Source: Aliagarivorans marinus DSM 23064 (GTDB lineage Bacteria; Pseudomonadota; Gammaproteobacteria; Enterobacterales; Celerinatantimonadaceae). From it: a stretch of DNA of 64,000 bases. Under the pieces are notes generated by a model. It saw nothing but the letters and a program-made list of their open reading frames with translations, ran no database searches and was not told the origin of the DNA. A program made the translations under genes and the position numbers. Shown piece after piece: positions 8,201 through 16,495 of the stretch (position 1 is its first letter; each line of letters begins with the position of its first letter). The DNA lies in assembly GCF_000429485.1 (NCBI RefSeq), contig NZ_AUBY01000018.1, positions 1 to 64,000 on the forward strand. The letters are read 5' to 3'.

Positions 8201-9307
8201 ATGCGAGTACTCTACGGTGTACAAGGAACCGGGAATGGGCACATCACCCGGGCGCGCCTAATGTGTAAGGCGTTACGTAACGCTGGCATCGATGTGGATG
8301 TGATCATGTCCGGACGCGCAGGCGAGCGCCCCGATGTACCGGAGTTTGGCGATTACACACAGTACAAAGGGATCACTTTCTACCACAGCAACGGCAAGAT
8401 TGATCGCTTGAAAACAGCGCGCGAGTTGTCACTGGGGCAAGCTTGGCTGGATATGGGTAAGCTCAACCTCGACCGTTACGAGATGCTGATCAACGACTTT
8501 GAGCCACTCACCGCCTGGGCCGCTAAACGCCACGGCCTGCCAAGTGTCTCGGTGTCGCATCAAGCGGCGTTTACCCAAAACATTCCTACTCGTGAGATGG
8601 GGACTTTCAACCGACTATTGGCCCATCACTACGCGCCTTGCCAACACGCCTTGGGGGTACATTGGTATCACTTCCAGCAAGAGATCTTGCCGCCGATCAT
8701 CGAGCCGATGGACGAGCTGAACAGCGATGGTTCGATTCTGGTTTACCTGCCCTTTGAAGACCTACAAGAAGTGATCTTCTTGCTGCAGCGTTTCAGTCGC
8801 TACCAGTTTAAGTGCTTCCACCCGGCCATTAAGAATAAGGAACAGTCGGACAACGTGCTGCTGCACCCGATAGACCGCCGCGGGTTCTTGAAGGCGCTGG
8901 CTGACTGCAGTGGGGTGTTTTGTAATGCCGGCTTCGAGCTGCCCTCGGAAGCGATGGCCGCCGGTAAGAAGCTATTGGTCAAGCCACTGCATGGCCAGTT
9001 TGAACAGGTGACCAATGCCTACACCTTGCAAAGCTTGGGCTTGGCCTCGGTACTGCAAAGCTTGGAGCCTTTCCCGGTGGACGCGTGGTTGCAGCAAGAC
9101 CAAGCAGAACCGGTGATCTTCCCGGATGTGTCGGCGTTCTTGGCCAATCGGATTAAAGATGGCACCTGGCAAGACACCGAGTTGCTGAGCCAGCAGCTAT
9201 GGCAACAGGTCAGCTATCCGTCAGCCACCCAGCTAGTGATTAACGATATTGAGAGCGGTGTTGAGGCAGAATCCACGGCATTGTCTAAAATTAGGCTGAC
9301 CAGCTAA
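8201..9307 (+). CDS. MJ1255/VC2487 family glycosyltransferase
   Basis: A 368-residue protein of the MJ1255/VC2487 family, related to GT-B glycosyltransferases. It starts with the characteristic MRVLYGVQGTGNGHITRA nucleotide-loop region and carries the C-terminal donor-site stretch CNAGFELPSEAMAAGKKLL followed by GQFEQ. There is no signal peptide, so it acts in the cytoplasm. It sits 17 bp behind a PAP2 phosphatase, and a 48-residue acidic ORF follows 24 bp later with a good ribosome binding site, suggesting a three-gene operon closed by the terminator at 9511. Sugar donor and acceptor are unknown. Confidence 0.86.
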   Translation: MRVLYGVQGTGNGHITRARLMCKALRNAGIDVDVIMSGRAGERPDVPEFGDYTQYKGITFYHSNGKIDRLKTARELSLGQAWLDMGKLNLDRYEMLINDFEPLTAWAAKRHGLPSVSVSHQAAFTQNIPTREMGTFNRLLAHHYAPCQHALGVHWYHFQQEILPPIIEPMDELNSDGSILVYLPFEDLQEVIFLLQRFSRYQFKCFHPAIKNKEQSDNVLLHPIDRRGFLKALADCSGVFCNAGFELPSEAMAAGKKLLVKPLHGQFEQVTNAYTLQSLGLASVLQSLEPFPVDAWLQQDQAEPVIFPDVSAFLANRIKDGTWQDTELLSQQLWQQVSYPSATQLVINDIESGVEAESTALSKIRLTS

Positions 9308-9331
9308 AACCACCTTGCATGGAGGATGCAA

Positions 9332-9478
9332 ATGCGTTTTTACAATGAAGATGGCGAAGCCATGGATATCGCCGATAACCTGACATTGAAAGAACTCAAT
9401 GACATGGGAATCAGCGTGTCGCTCAGCGAAGATGACGACCCAGAGCAGCAGATTTGGCTGTCTGACGAAGACGAATAA
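9332..9478 (+). CDS. 48-residue acidic hypothetical protein
   Basis: ATG at 9332 with a strong GGAGG (9321-9325) six bases upstream; TAA at 9476-9478. The product begins MRFYNEDGEAMDIADNL and ends QQIWLSDEDE, very acidic, with no cysteines and no membrane segment. It falls between the glycosyltransferase stop and a perfect terminator, which supports a real last gene of that operon. I do not recognise a family. It is too short for common length cut-offs. Confidence 0.68.
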   Translation: MRFYNEDGEAMDIADNLTLKELNDMGISVSLSEDDDPEQQIWLSDEDE

Positions 9479-9510
9479 ACGCTAACAACCCAAAATCGAC
9501 CCATTACTAA

Positions 9511-9539
9511 CCGAGAGCAGCCACTGCTCTCGGTTTTTT
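9511..9539 (+). terminator. Rho-independent terminator
   Basis: A perfect 10-bp stem CCGAGAGCAG (9511-9520) / CTGCTCTCGG (9524-9533) with a three-base loop, followed by six T residues. It closes the PAP2-glycosyltransferase-small ORF unit ahead of ilvI. Confidence 0.94.
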
Positions 9540-9719
9540 ATGTTCTAAACTGGCTGTTTTTTAGACATGCTCAGCATAAAGCCCTGAGCAAAGATAAAAG
9601 CATAGACGTTTGGGTAGTATAAAAGTTAAGCTGGGCGCAAGGGTCACAACCCTCAGGCCAAGCCCCCCTTGGTCTACAACACAACATGCAATAAATAATA
9701 AAGCCTGGAGGCTGAACAC
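9540..9719 (+). promoter_or_regulatory. ilvIH promoter and leader region
   Basis: A 180-bp gap between a terminator and ilvI must carry the ilvIH promoter. It contains a 7-bp inverted repeat TGCTCAG (9568-9574) / CTGAGCA (9584-9590), a TATAAA box at 9618-9623, and a C-rich leader with small inverted repeats (for example CCAAG 9658-9662 / CTTGG 9668-9672). In relatives ilvIH is controlled by Lrp; no site could be assigned by eye. No leader peptide rich in branched-chain codons was seen. Confidence 0.4.
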
Positions 9720-11435
9720 ATGGAGAAGTTATCCGGCGCCGAAATGGTTGTCCGCAGCTTACAGGACCAGGGAGTAAAACATATCTTTGGTTACCCTGGC
9801 GGTTCTGTATTAGATATCTACGACGCGCTGTTCGACAGTAGCGATATTGAACACATCTTGGTCCGTCACGAGCAAGCTGCCGTCCACATGGCGGATGGTT
9901 ATGCTCGCGCCACTGGTGAAGTCGGTACGGTCTTGGTCACCTCGGGACCGGGCGCCACCAACACCATCACCGGTATTGCCACCGCTTACATGGACTCGAT
10001 CCCCCTCGTCGTCCTATCTGGCCAGGTCCCTACCTCGTTGATTGGCCAGGACGCGTTTCAGGAGACCGATATGATCGGTGTCTCTCGTCCGGTGGTTAAA
10101 CACAGTTTCTTGGTCAAGAAGGCAGAAGACATTCCTGAGGCGATTAAGAAGGCCTATCACATTGCCGCGACCGGTCGTCCCGGCCCGGTGGTCATCGACC
10201 TGCCTAAAGATGTGCAAAACCCGCTGCTGAAATTTCCCTATGAATACCCGAAATCTGTCAGCATGCGCTCTTACAACCCTCGCCTGACTGGCCACAAAGG
10301 TCAGATCAAGCGTGCAGTGAAAGCGCTGGCTGAAGCGAAACGCCCGGTATTGTACATCGGTGGTGGTGCCATCATCGCCGACGCTGGCGAGCAGATCATG
10401 CAGCTGGCCAACCGCTTTAACCTGCCTGTGACCTCAACCCTGATGGGCTTGGGCGCGTATCCGTCTACCGATAAAAACTTCCTCGGTATGCTCGGGATGC
10501 ACGGCACCTATGAAGCCAATATGAGCATGCATAACAGCGACCTAATCTTCGCTGTTGGTGCGCGCTTCGACGATCGGGTAACTAACAACGTTGCCAAGTT
10601 CTGTCCGAATGCCACCATCATGCATATCGATATCGACCCTACTTCTATTTCGAAGACGGTGGTGGCTGATATCCCCATCGTGGGCTCGGTGGAACTGGTT
10701 CTGAATCAAATGCTTGAGTGCATCGAAGAGATCGGCGCGGTTAACGACGCCGAAGCCATCGATGCCTGGTGGCAGAACATCGCAGAGTGGCGTGGCCGTA
10801 ACTGTTTGAGCTATCAAACCGGCGAACTGATTAAGCCGCAGCAGGTGATTGAGAGCCTGTACAAAGCGACTGATGGCGATGCCTATGTGGCATCCGATGT
10901 TGGCCAGCACCAAATGTTCGCCGCGCTTTACTACCCCTTCGACAAGCCGCGTCGCTGGATTAACTCTGGTGGCCTCGGCACCATGGGCTTTGGCTTCCCG
11001 GCAGCGATGGGCGTGAAACTGGCTCACCCTGATGCAACGGTCGTCTGCGTTACCGGCGATGGCTCGATTCAGATGAATATTCAAGAGCTGTCCACCTGCT
11101 TGCAGTACGGCATTCCGGTGGTGATTGTGTCGCTGAACAACCGTTCCTTGGGCATGGTGAAACAGTGGCAGAAGATGTTCTATGGTGGCCGACAGTCGCA
11201 CTCCTACATGGAGTCGGTGCCCGACTTTGTGAAGCTGGCAGAGGCCTATGGCCATGTTGGCATCAAGGTGGATCACCCGAGCGAGCTTGAAGAAGCGATG
11301 CAGCGGGCCATCAGCATCAAAGACAGAGTGGTGTTTATGGACATCATGGTGGATCCGGAAGAGCATGTGTACCCCATGCAGATTAAGACCGAATCGATGA
11401 AGGACATGTGGTTAAGCAAAACGGAGAGAACCTAA
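9720..11435 (+). CDS. ilvI: Acetolactate synthase isozyme III, large subunit
   Basis: A 571-residue thiamine-diphosphate enzyme (E. coli IlvI has 574) forming acetolactate or acetohydroxybutyrate, the first common step of branched-chain amino acid synthesis. Visible are the N-terminal [13 protein letters not shown], the [15 protein letters not shown] segment with the ThDP-activating glutamate, the central FAD-type domain, and the ThDP motif GDGS…NN replaced by GDGSIQMN…NN. A GGAGG site lies 8 bases before the ATG. Its TAA overlaps the ilvH ATG (TAATG), so the subunits are translationally coupled. Product feeds the LeuA step encoded 2 kb upstream. Confidence 0.97.
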   Translation: MEKLSGAEMVVRSLQDQGVKHIFGYPGGSVLDIYDALFDSSDIEHILVRHEQAAVHMADGYARATGEVGTVLVTSGPGATNTITGIATAYMDSIPLVVLSGQVPTSLIGQDAFQETDMIGVSRPVVKHSFLVKKAEDIPEAIKKAYHIAATGRPGPVVIDLPKDVQNPLLKFPYEYPKSVSMRSYNPRLTGHKGQIKRAVKALAEAKRPVLYIGGGAIIADAGEQIMQLANRFNLPVTSTLMGLGAYPSTDKNFLGMLGMHGTYEANMSMHNSDLIFAVGARFDDRVTNNVAKFCPNATIMHIDIDPTSISKTVVADIPIVGSVELVLNQMLECIEEIGAVNDAEAIDAWWQNIAEWRGRNCLSYQTGELIKPQQVIESLYKATDGDAYVASDVGQHQMFAALYYPFDKPRRWINSGGLGTMGFGFPAAMGVKLAHPDATVVCVTGDGSIQMNIQELSTCLQYGIPVVIVSLNNRSLGMVKQWQKMFYGGRQSHSYMESVPDFVKLAEAYGHVGIKVDHPSELEEAMQRAISIKDRVVFMDIMVDPEEHVYPMQIKTESMKDMWLSKTERT

Positions 11436-11929
11436 TGAGGCGCATTATTTCAGTACTGTTAGAGAACGAAGCTGGCGCCTTGTCTCGGGTTACCGGCCTG
11501 TTTTCCCAACGCGGGTTTAACATCGAGTCGCTGACGGTAGCGACCACCGAGGATCCAACGTTGTCGCGTATGACCATCACCAGCTTTGGCGATGAGCGAA
11601 TCACCGAGCAAATCACCAAGCAACTGAATAAGTTGGTGGACGTGCTCAAGGTGCAAGAGCTGACTGAGGCAGATTTCGTGGAGCGCGAGATCATGCTGGT
11701 TAAGGTCCGCGCCAGTGGCAGCGCCCGTGAGGAAGTAATCCGCACCTGCGATATCTTCCGTGGCCAGATCGTCGATGTCACCCCAAGCCTTTACGTGATG
11801 CAGCTCAGCGGCGACAGCGCCAAACTGGATGCCTGCATTAGCACCCTGTCACAATCCACCGAGATCGTGGAAGTGGTACGCAGTGGTGTGTGTGGCATGG
11901 GACGGGGTGAGCGCGCACTTCGCCAGTAG
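11435..11929 (+). CDS. ilvH: Acetolactate synthase isozyme III, regulatory small subunit
   Basis: A 164-residue regulatory subunit (E. coli IlvH 163) with an N-terminal ACT domain beginning [19 protein letters not shown] and including GLFSQRGFNIESL, which binds valine for feedback inhibition. The C-terminal ALS_ss_C part (from ~80) is complete. The start overlaps the ilvI stop as TAATG; an upstream in-frame GTG at 11408 lies inside ilvI and is unnecessary. A terminator follows 35 bp after the stop. Confidence 0.97.
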   Translation: MRRIISVLLENEAGALSRVTGLFSQRGFNIESLTVATTEDPTLSRMTITSFGDERITEQITKQLNKLVDVLKVQELTEADFVEREIMLVKVRASGSAREEVIRTCDIFRGQIVDVTPSLYVMQLSGDSAKLDACISTLSQSTEIVEVVRSGVCGMGRGERALRQ

Positions 11930-11963
11930 CGCAATTCATCATTAGATTGTGGTAAACTAAGCT

Positions 11964-11988
11964 AAAGGCCGGAGATTCCGGCCTTTTT
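11964..11988 (+). terminator. Rho-independent terminator of ilvIH
   Basis: A 9-bp perfect stem AAGGCCGGA (11965-11973) / TCCGGCCTT (11977-11985) with a GAT loop and a T tract. Confidence 0.93.
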
Positions 11989-12050
11989 CATTTATAGCGC
12001 TTTTGCTATCGTGGAATTAATAACCAATCGTTACGACACAGGGAGCCCGC

Positions 12051-13943
12051 TTGACCTTCTCGAGACAGATCGTTTTGTTTACGGTTGCCTGTGTATTGGT
12101 TGCCTTGCTACTGACCATCAGTGGCGGGGTCATCACCTTTCGTCAGCTGGCGATTAACCAGCAAAAGCACCAGTTCGAATCCGTTGTCAGCCTGATCGAT
12201 AACCAACTGGGGGTGCAGCCGGAAACCCCGGAGTTCGCCCAGTGGCTGCCAAGCTGGCTACGTGCCCACAATATTCAGGTACTGGATGTCTCCAACCGTG
12301 GCGGCAGTATCTATACCTTTCGCGAGCTTAAGTTCACCGGAAACACCGAACAGCTGACCCACTACCAGTACCCTCTGTTGCAGCATCCGGAGTTCATGGT
12401 GCAGGTGTGGGTGGAAAGCCCTCTGAAGCGGCTCAGCTACGAGCCAAGCGCCATTATTGCAATGCTGGGCGGCTTGGTGGTGATCATTGGTGGCTTGCTG
12501 GGGGTGTTCTATTGGTCCAAGCGCTTGTTGCGCGGAGCCGAACTGCTGGAGGCGCGCGGTAATCGGATTCTGCTCGGGCGCTTGGAACACGGTCGCTCCA
12601 AAGAGTGGCCCGGCGCTGCTAGCAAAGCGCTGGATCAGATGATTGGCGATCTTAAAGAGGCCCGACAGGAGCGCAGCCGCTTTGACCGGATGATCCGCCA
12701 AAACGCCTTTATCGATGAGTTGACCAAACTGAGTAATCGCACCCACTTCCTCAATCAGTTGGAAGCGGAGATTGGCGATGCTGATGCTCATACCGGTGCG
12801 GTACTGGTTGTGTATCTAAAGGGCATGGACGACATCAACTACCAATATGCCCGCAGTGAAGGCGATGCCTTGCTTAAACAGTGCGCCGAGCTGCTGCAAA
12901 AAGCCACCGAGCGCAACAGCGAGATCAGCCTGTCGCGTTACAGCGGTGATGAATTTGCCCTGCTGCTGCCGCTGTCGACCCAAAACGACGCCGAGGATTT
13001 GGCCCACGTTATCTTACGTAACTTCGAGCGGATCACCTTGCCACCGCTGTGTGAGGCGGAGGACTTCTTCTACATCGGCATCGCAGGCTATCAATACGGC
13101 GATAACGCCCAGCTAGTGGTTGAGCAGGCCGAGGATGCGGTGCGGGTCGCCCAGATGCAGGGTAGCAACGGCTGGTATGTAGAAGAGCGGGAGCTTAACT
13201 CCGAGCTTACCGGCAAAGGCTCGGTGCGCTGGCGTACCACCTTGCAATATGCGCTGGAGCATCAACAGCTGCACTATCAGGCGCAGCCAGTGTTCGATCA
13301 AGATGGCCGGATCCACCACCGCGAGCTGTTGATCCGCATCCGCAATATGCAGGGGGCAGAGATCAACGCCGGGGTGTTTATGCCTTGGGCCAAACGCAGC
13401 GGCCTGGTTGAGGCCTTCGATATGGAGACGCTCAAGTTTGCTCTTAGCGCGGTGGCCAAGCACAAGCAGATACTGGCAATCAACCTAGGGGTTGAGCTGG
13501 TGCTGCAAACCCCGGTGATGAAGATGCTGGTTCAGTGGTTGTTTTCCGCGCCGGCCAAGCAGGTGGCGCGATTAGTGATCGAGTTCCGCGAGAATGAGTT
13601 GGCTGCGTTAGATGACGCACAAATGCTGCGGCTCAAGGCGCTCAATCGCAAAGGTTTACAGCTGGCGGTGGATAAAGCTGGCCAGCAGGTGCTGAGCACC
13701 CAGTACCTGAGTGAGCTATCGCTGGTCTACCTCAAGCTTCACCCCAGCTTGGTCCGCGATATCCACCTGCGCCATGTCAACCGACTGGCAGTCGGCTCGC
13801 TGATGGCCAGTTGCGCCGAGCGTACCGAAGTCATCGCTACCGGGGTTGAGCGCAACGAGGAGTGGCGGGTGCTGCAGCGCTTAGGTATCAAATCTGCGCA
13901 GGGGCATTGGTTCGGCCGTCCGGAAGCCTTTACCGAGGCGTGA
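12051..13943 (+). CDS. csrD: CsrD/MshH family degenerate GGDEF-EAL protein
   Basis: A 630-residue inner-membrane protein: two membrane helices (~5-27 and ~135-160) flanking a periplasmic region, a HAMP-like linker, a GGDEF domain and an EAL domain. Both are degenerate: the GGDEF loop reads RYSGDEF and the EAL motif reads ELLIR, so cyclase and phosphodiesterase activity are unlikely. E. coli CsrD directs RNase E decay of CsrB/CsrC small RNAs; the Vibrio orthologue is named MshH because it heads the MSHA locus, as here. The start is a TTG five bases after GGGAG. The next gene starts ~100 bp on. Confidence 0.88.
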   Translation: MTFSRQIVLFTVACVLVALLLTISGGVITFRQLAINQQKHQFESVVSLIDNQLGVQPETPEFAQWLPSWLRAHNIQVLDVSNRGGSIYTFRELKFTGNTEQLTHYQYPLLQHPEFMVQVWVESPLKRLSYEPSAIIAMLGGLVVIIGGLLGVFYWSKRLLRGAELLEARGNRILLGRLEHGRSKEWPGAASKALDQMIGDLKEARQERSRFDRMIRQNAFIDELTKLSNRTHFLNQLEAEIGDADAHTGAVLVVYLKGMDDINYQYARSEGDALLKQCAELLQKATERNSEISLSRYSGDEFALLLPLSTQNDAEDLAHVILRNFERITLPPLCEAEDFFYIGIAGYQYGDNAQLVVEQAEDAVRVAQMQGSNGWYVEERELNSELTGKGSVRWRTTLQYALEHQQLHYQAQPVFDQDGRIHHRELLIRIRNMQGAEINAGVFMPWAKRSGLVEAFDMETLKFALSAVAKHKQILAINLGVELVLQTPVMKMLVQWLFSAPAKQVARLVIEFRENELAALDDAQMLRLKALNRKGLQLAVDKAGQQVLSTQYLSELSLVYLKLHPSLVRDIHLRHVNRLAVGSLMASCAERTEVIATGVERNEEWRVLQRLGIKSAQGHWFGRPEAFTEA

Positions 13944-14045
13944 GCTTGTTCTAGGAATACAATGATAATATCTAGCATTTCAGTGATTTATTGCCCACAA
14001 CCCGTTATAACTAAAGGTAATTGCGCATGGAGTTAGCGAACTAGA

Positions 14046-14933
14046 ATGAAATTACCTTTCGGGAAGAGGAAAACCGGTACAACTCGTGCGAGTGTCTATA
14101 TCCGCCCTCAGCTGGTACAGATCATTACCAGTCATAAACCTGATCGCCTGTTTGAGCAAGCCGTTAACTCGCAAGATGAGTGGGCTAGCGCCATCGAAGC
14201 GTTGGCCAAAGAGGTGCGTTTGGAGCGGCAATCAGAGATAGTCGTTATCCTCAGTAGCCAGCTCTATCAGCAGCTACAGGTAGAAAAGCCGAGTGTGCCT
14301 GATGAGGAGCTGGCCAGCGCCGTGCCTTGGGCGATTAAGGACATGGTGGCTGAATCGGTGACTGACTTGGTGGTGGACTACTACGATGCGCCTACTCCGC
14401 CGATGGGTGGTGCCAAGCTGAACGTGGTCTGTGTGCGTCGACCATTGATTCAGCGTTTGGTGGATTGCTTCCAGCATAACGGTTGGGCACTAACCGGCAT
14501 TACCACTGAATCGCTAGCAGTGGCCAGCGTCGAGGCCCCCTCTGAGCATTGCCAGATGCTGGTGTGGCAAGTGACCGGCTCTGAGCTTGAGCTGCTAGTG
14601 CTGAAAGACGGCCAGATATTTTTCAGCCGTCACCTGCGGGCCTTCTCTCGCATTGCACAGCTGCAGGAGATTGAGTTCAGCCAAGACTACTTCGACAGCT
14701 TAAGCCTTGAGCTGCAGCGTTCCATCGATTTTATTACCGCATCGCTTAAACAGCCGGATGTCAGCCAGATCCACTTATCGCTGTCCACCCGCTTTGGCGA
14801 TCACATTGTGGAGCTGCTACAAGCCAACCTTAGTGCCAAGGTGTCGCTACTAGAGCACGCCCATATCAGCGAACCCGAGCAGTTCGATCATCTGCCGCTA
14901 CTGGGCGCCTTGCAAAGCGAGGTGCTGCCGTGA
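14046..14933 (+). CDS. mshI: MSHA biogenesis protein MshI (PilM-like)
   Basis: A 295-residue cytoplasmic protein at the position of mshI, resembling the actin-like PilM/GspL-N fold that docks on the inner-membrane subcomplex of type IV pili. The family segments are recognisable by order and length rather than by strong motifs: an N-terminal basic start, a PWAIKDMV stretch, and DYFDSLSLELQRSIDF in the C-terminal half. Its TGA overlaps the GTG of the next gene by four bases, showing tight translational coupling along the locus. Confidence 0.88.
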   Translation: MKLPFGKRKTGTTRASVYIRPQLVQIITSHKPDRLFEQAVNSQDEWASAIEALAKEVRLERQSEIVVILSSQLYQQLQVEKPSVPDEELASAVPWAIKDMVAESVTDLVVDYYDAPTPPMGGAKLNVVCVRRPLIQRLVDCFQHNGWALTGITTESLAVASVEAPSEHCQMLVWQVTGSELELLVLKDGQIFFSRHLRAFSRIAQLQEIEFSQDYFDSLSLELQRSIDFITASLKQPDVSQIHLSLSTRFGDHIVELLQANLSAKVSLLEHAHISEPEQFDHLPLLGALQSEVLP

Positions 14934-15526
14934 AGCTAAGAGTCAATCTCTATACACCGGAGTTTCATCCTCAGCCGGAGCGCCTGTCGCTCAAGCAGGT
15001 ACTCGCGATTTGGTTGCTATTGCTGGTGGCGATGAGTGGCTGGGGCTATCTGGAAATGCAGGAAGGTCGTCAGCTGGCGGCCCAACGCGATGTCCAGCAG
15101 CAGCGGGTCGACTCTTCCCAGCAAAGCATCAATCAGCTCAATCAGGCGGTAAACAGCCGTACCTTAGACCCGCGCCTGCAACAGCTGGTGGAAGCTGGCC
15201 AAGAAGAGCTGCGGATCAAGCGCCTGCTCAGCCAGCGGCTGCAGGGGAATAACTACGCCAGTGGTGGCTTCTCCGAGGTGTTTCAAGCCTTGGCGACCAT
15301 CTCCCAGCAACAGCTTTGGCTCAGCCAAATCACTATCAACGATGGCCGCATGTCTTTACTGGGCTTTACCCAAGACAGCGAGCTGGTACCACGGTGGGTG
15401 AATCAGTTTGCTGACTATCCTGCACTGTCTCAGCAAGGTTTTGCCGCGATGCAGCTGTATCGCGAAGAGCCTTATCTGCGCTTTGAGTTGCACGGTACCT
15501 TGCCAACACCGCAGGGGGCGCAATGA
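14930..15526 (+). CDS. PilN-like MSHA protein (MshI2 type)
   Basis: A 198-residue bitopic inner-membrane protein: a short cytoplasmic N-terminus MKLRVNLYTPEF (the PilN motif that binds PilM), one membrane helix at ~25-42, and a long periplasmic coiled region rich in Gln. This is PilN of the alignment subcomplex, and is called MshI2 in some genomes. GTG start, overlapping the mshI stop; its own TGA overlaps the mshJ ATG. Confidence 0.85.
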   Translation: MKLRVNLYTPEFHPQPERLSLKQVLAIWLLLLVAMSGWGYLEMQEGRQLAAQRDVQQQRVDSSQQSINQLNQAVNSRTLDPRLQQLVEAGQEELRIKRLLSQRLQGNNYASGGFSEVFQALATISQQQLWLSQITINDGRMSLLGFTQDSELVPRWVNQFADYPALSQQGFAAMQLYREEPYLRFELHGTLPTPQGAQ

Positions 15527-16167
15527 TCGAACAGCTACAAGAGCGCTACTCCAGCCTCAGCATTCGAGAGAAGGTGCTGATTGCCATCGTCGGCTTGGTG
15601 CTGATTGCCTTGCCGATGTACACCTTCTGGATTGAAGTGGTGCAAAAGGACAACCAAGCGATTGAGCGGCAACTGGCTCAACTGCAGCAGCAGTACCAAA
15701 CTAATGAGCAGGCGATGAGTGCCCTGCAACTGCGTTTGCGCGAAGACCCAAACCAGAAGCTCTCAGAGCAATTGATGGCTTTACAGAGCGATATCAAGCT
15801 TATCGATGAGCAGTTGGCTGAGAAGCAATCAGGTCTGATCCCCGTCTCCAAGATGGCCGCAGTGCTGGAGCAGCTGTTAAAACAAAGCCCCGGGGTGAGT
15901 CTGCTCAGTATGCAGTCCTTGGCTCCGACGCCGCTGCTTAATGAGCTGGAGGCTAAACCGGGCGAGCCGAATTTTTATCGGCATGGGATACGCATTGAGC
16001 TGGAAAGCGACTACTTCTCCTTGCTGCGCTACCTGCGCAAGGTAGAAGACTTACAGCAGGGTTTTTTATGGATGCTGATCGACTACCAAGTAGAGCAGCA
16101 CCCACAGGCGAAGGTGATGATTGAGATTTACACCTTAAGCACAGCGAGGAACTTCATTGGTGCGTAA
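15523..16167 (+). CDS. mshJ: MSHA biogenesis protein MshJ (PilO-like)
   Basis: A 214-residue bitopic protein: a cytoplasmic N-terminus MIEQLQERYSSLSIREK, a membrane helix at ~19-37, a Gln/Leu-rich coiled coil (~38-110) and a small ferredoxin-like periplasmic domain. It matches the PilO/GspM role of bridging the platform and the secretin collar. ATG overlaps the previous stop (ATGA); the mshK start lies inside its last codons. Confidence 0.88.
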   Translation: MIEQLQERYSSLSIREKVLIAIVGLVLIALPMYTFWIEVVQKDNQAIERQLAQLQQQYQTNEQAMSALQLRLREDPNQKLSEQLMALQSDIKLIDEQLAEKQSGLIPVSKMAAVLEQLLKQSPGVSLLSMQSLAPTPLLNELEAKPGEPNFYRHGIRIELESDYFSLLRYLRKVEDLQQGFLWMLIDYQVEQHPQAKVMIEIYTLSTARNFIGA

Positions 16168-16495
16168 TTGCTGGTTATTTATCAGCTTGCTGATAACAGG
16201 GATGGTGAACGCCAACCCGCTAAGCGATCCCACTCGGCCACCGGGGGCCAGAGCGGTGGCGGCTGCGAGCTCTGAGCAGCAAAGTCTGCCTAGTTTGCAG
16301 GCGGTGTTCGTCGGCGAGCAAGCTGGGGCGATCCTCAATCAGCAGTACCTCGCACTGGGCGAGACGCGCAATGGTTATCGACTCCAGCGGGTGGAAGCAG
16401 ACGCCGTGGTGGTGCTGTTCAACAGCCAACAATACAGACTTCGATTGGATAGGGTGTCAGTTATCGAGACGGCGCCAAAGGGTAATGAGCAATGA
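16160..16495 (+). CDS. mshK: MSHA biogenesis protein MshK (PilP/GspC-like)
   Basis: A 111-residue secreted protein: signal peptide or anchor at ~1-18, then the typical NPLSDPTRPPG segment and a small HR-type beta domain with LPSLQAVFVGEQAGAILN and a Tyr-rich end. It links the inner-membrane proteins with the secretin MshL. A GTG at 16160 is chosen (TTG 16157 is the alternative); both overlap the mshJ end. The TGA overlaps the mshL ATG. Confidence 0.86.
   Translation: MRNCWLFISLLITGMVNANPLSDPTRPPGARAVAAASSEQQSLPSLQAVFVGEQAGAILNQQYLALGETRNGYRLQRVEADAVVVLFNSQQYRLRLDRVSVIETAPKGNEQ

Noticed and set aside
10542-11366. Long antisense frame opposite ilvI (274 codons)
   Set aside because: His-rich composition and lack of any start signals mark it as the shadow of a strongly biased ilvI frame.
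11964-12050. Small RNA gene between ilvH and csrD
   Set aside because: The only structure is the ilvIH terminator; no promoter or second terminator was seen.
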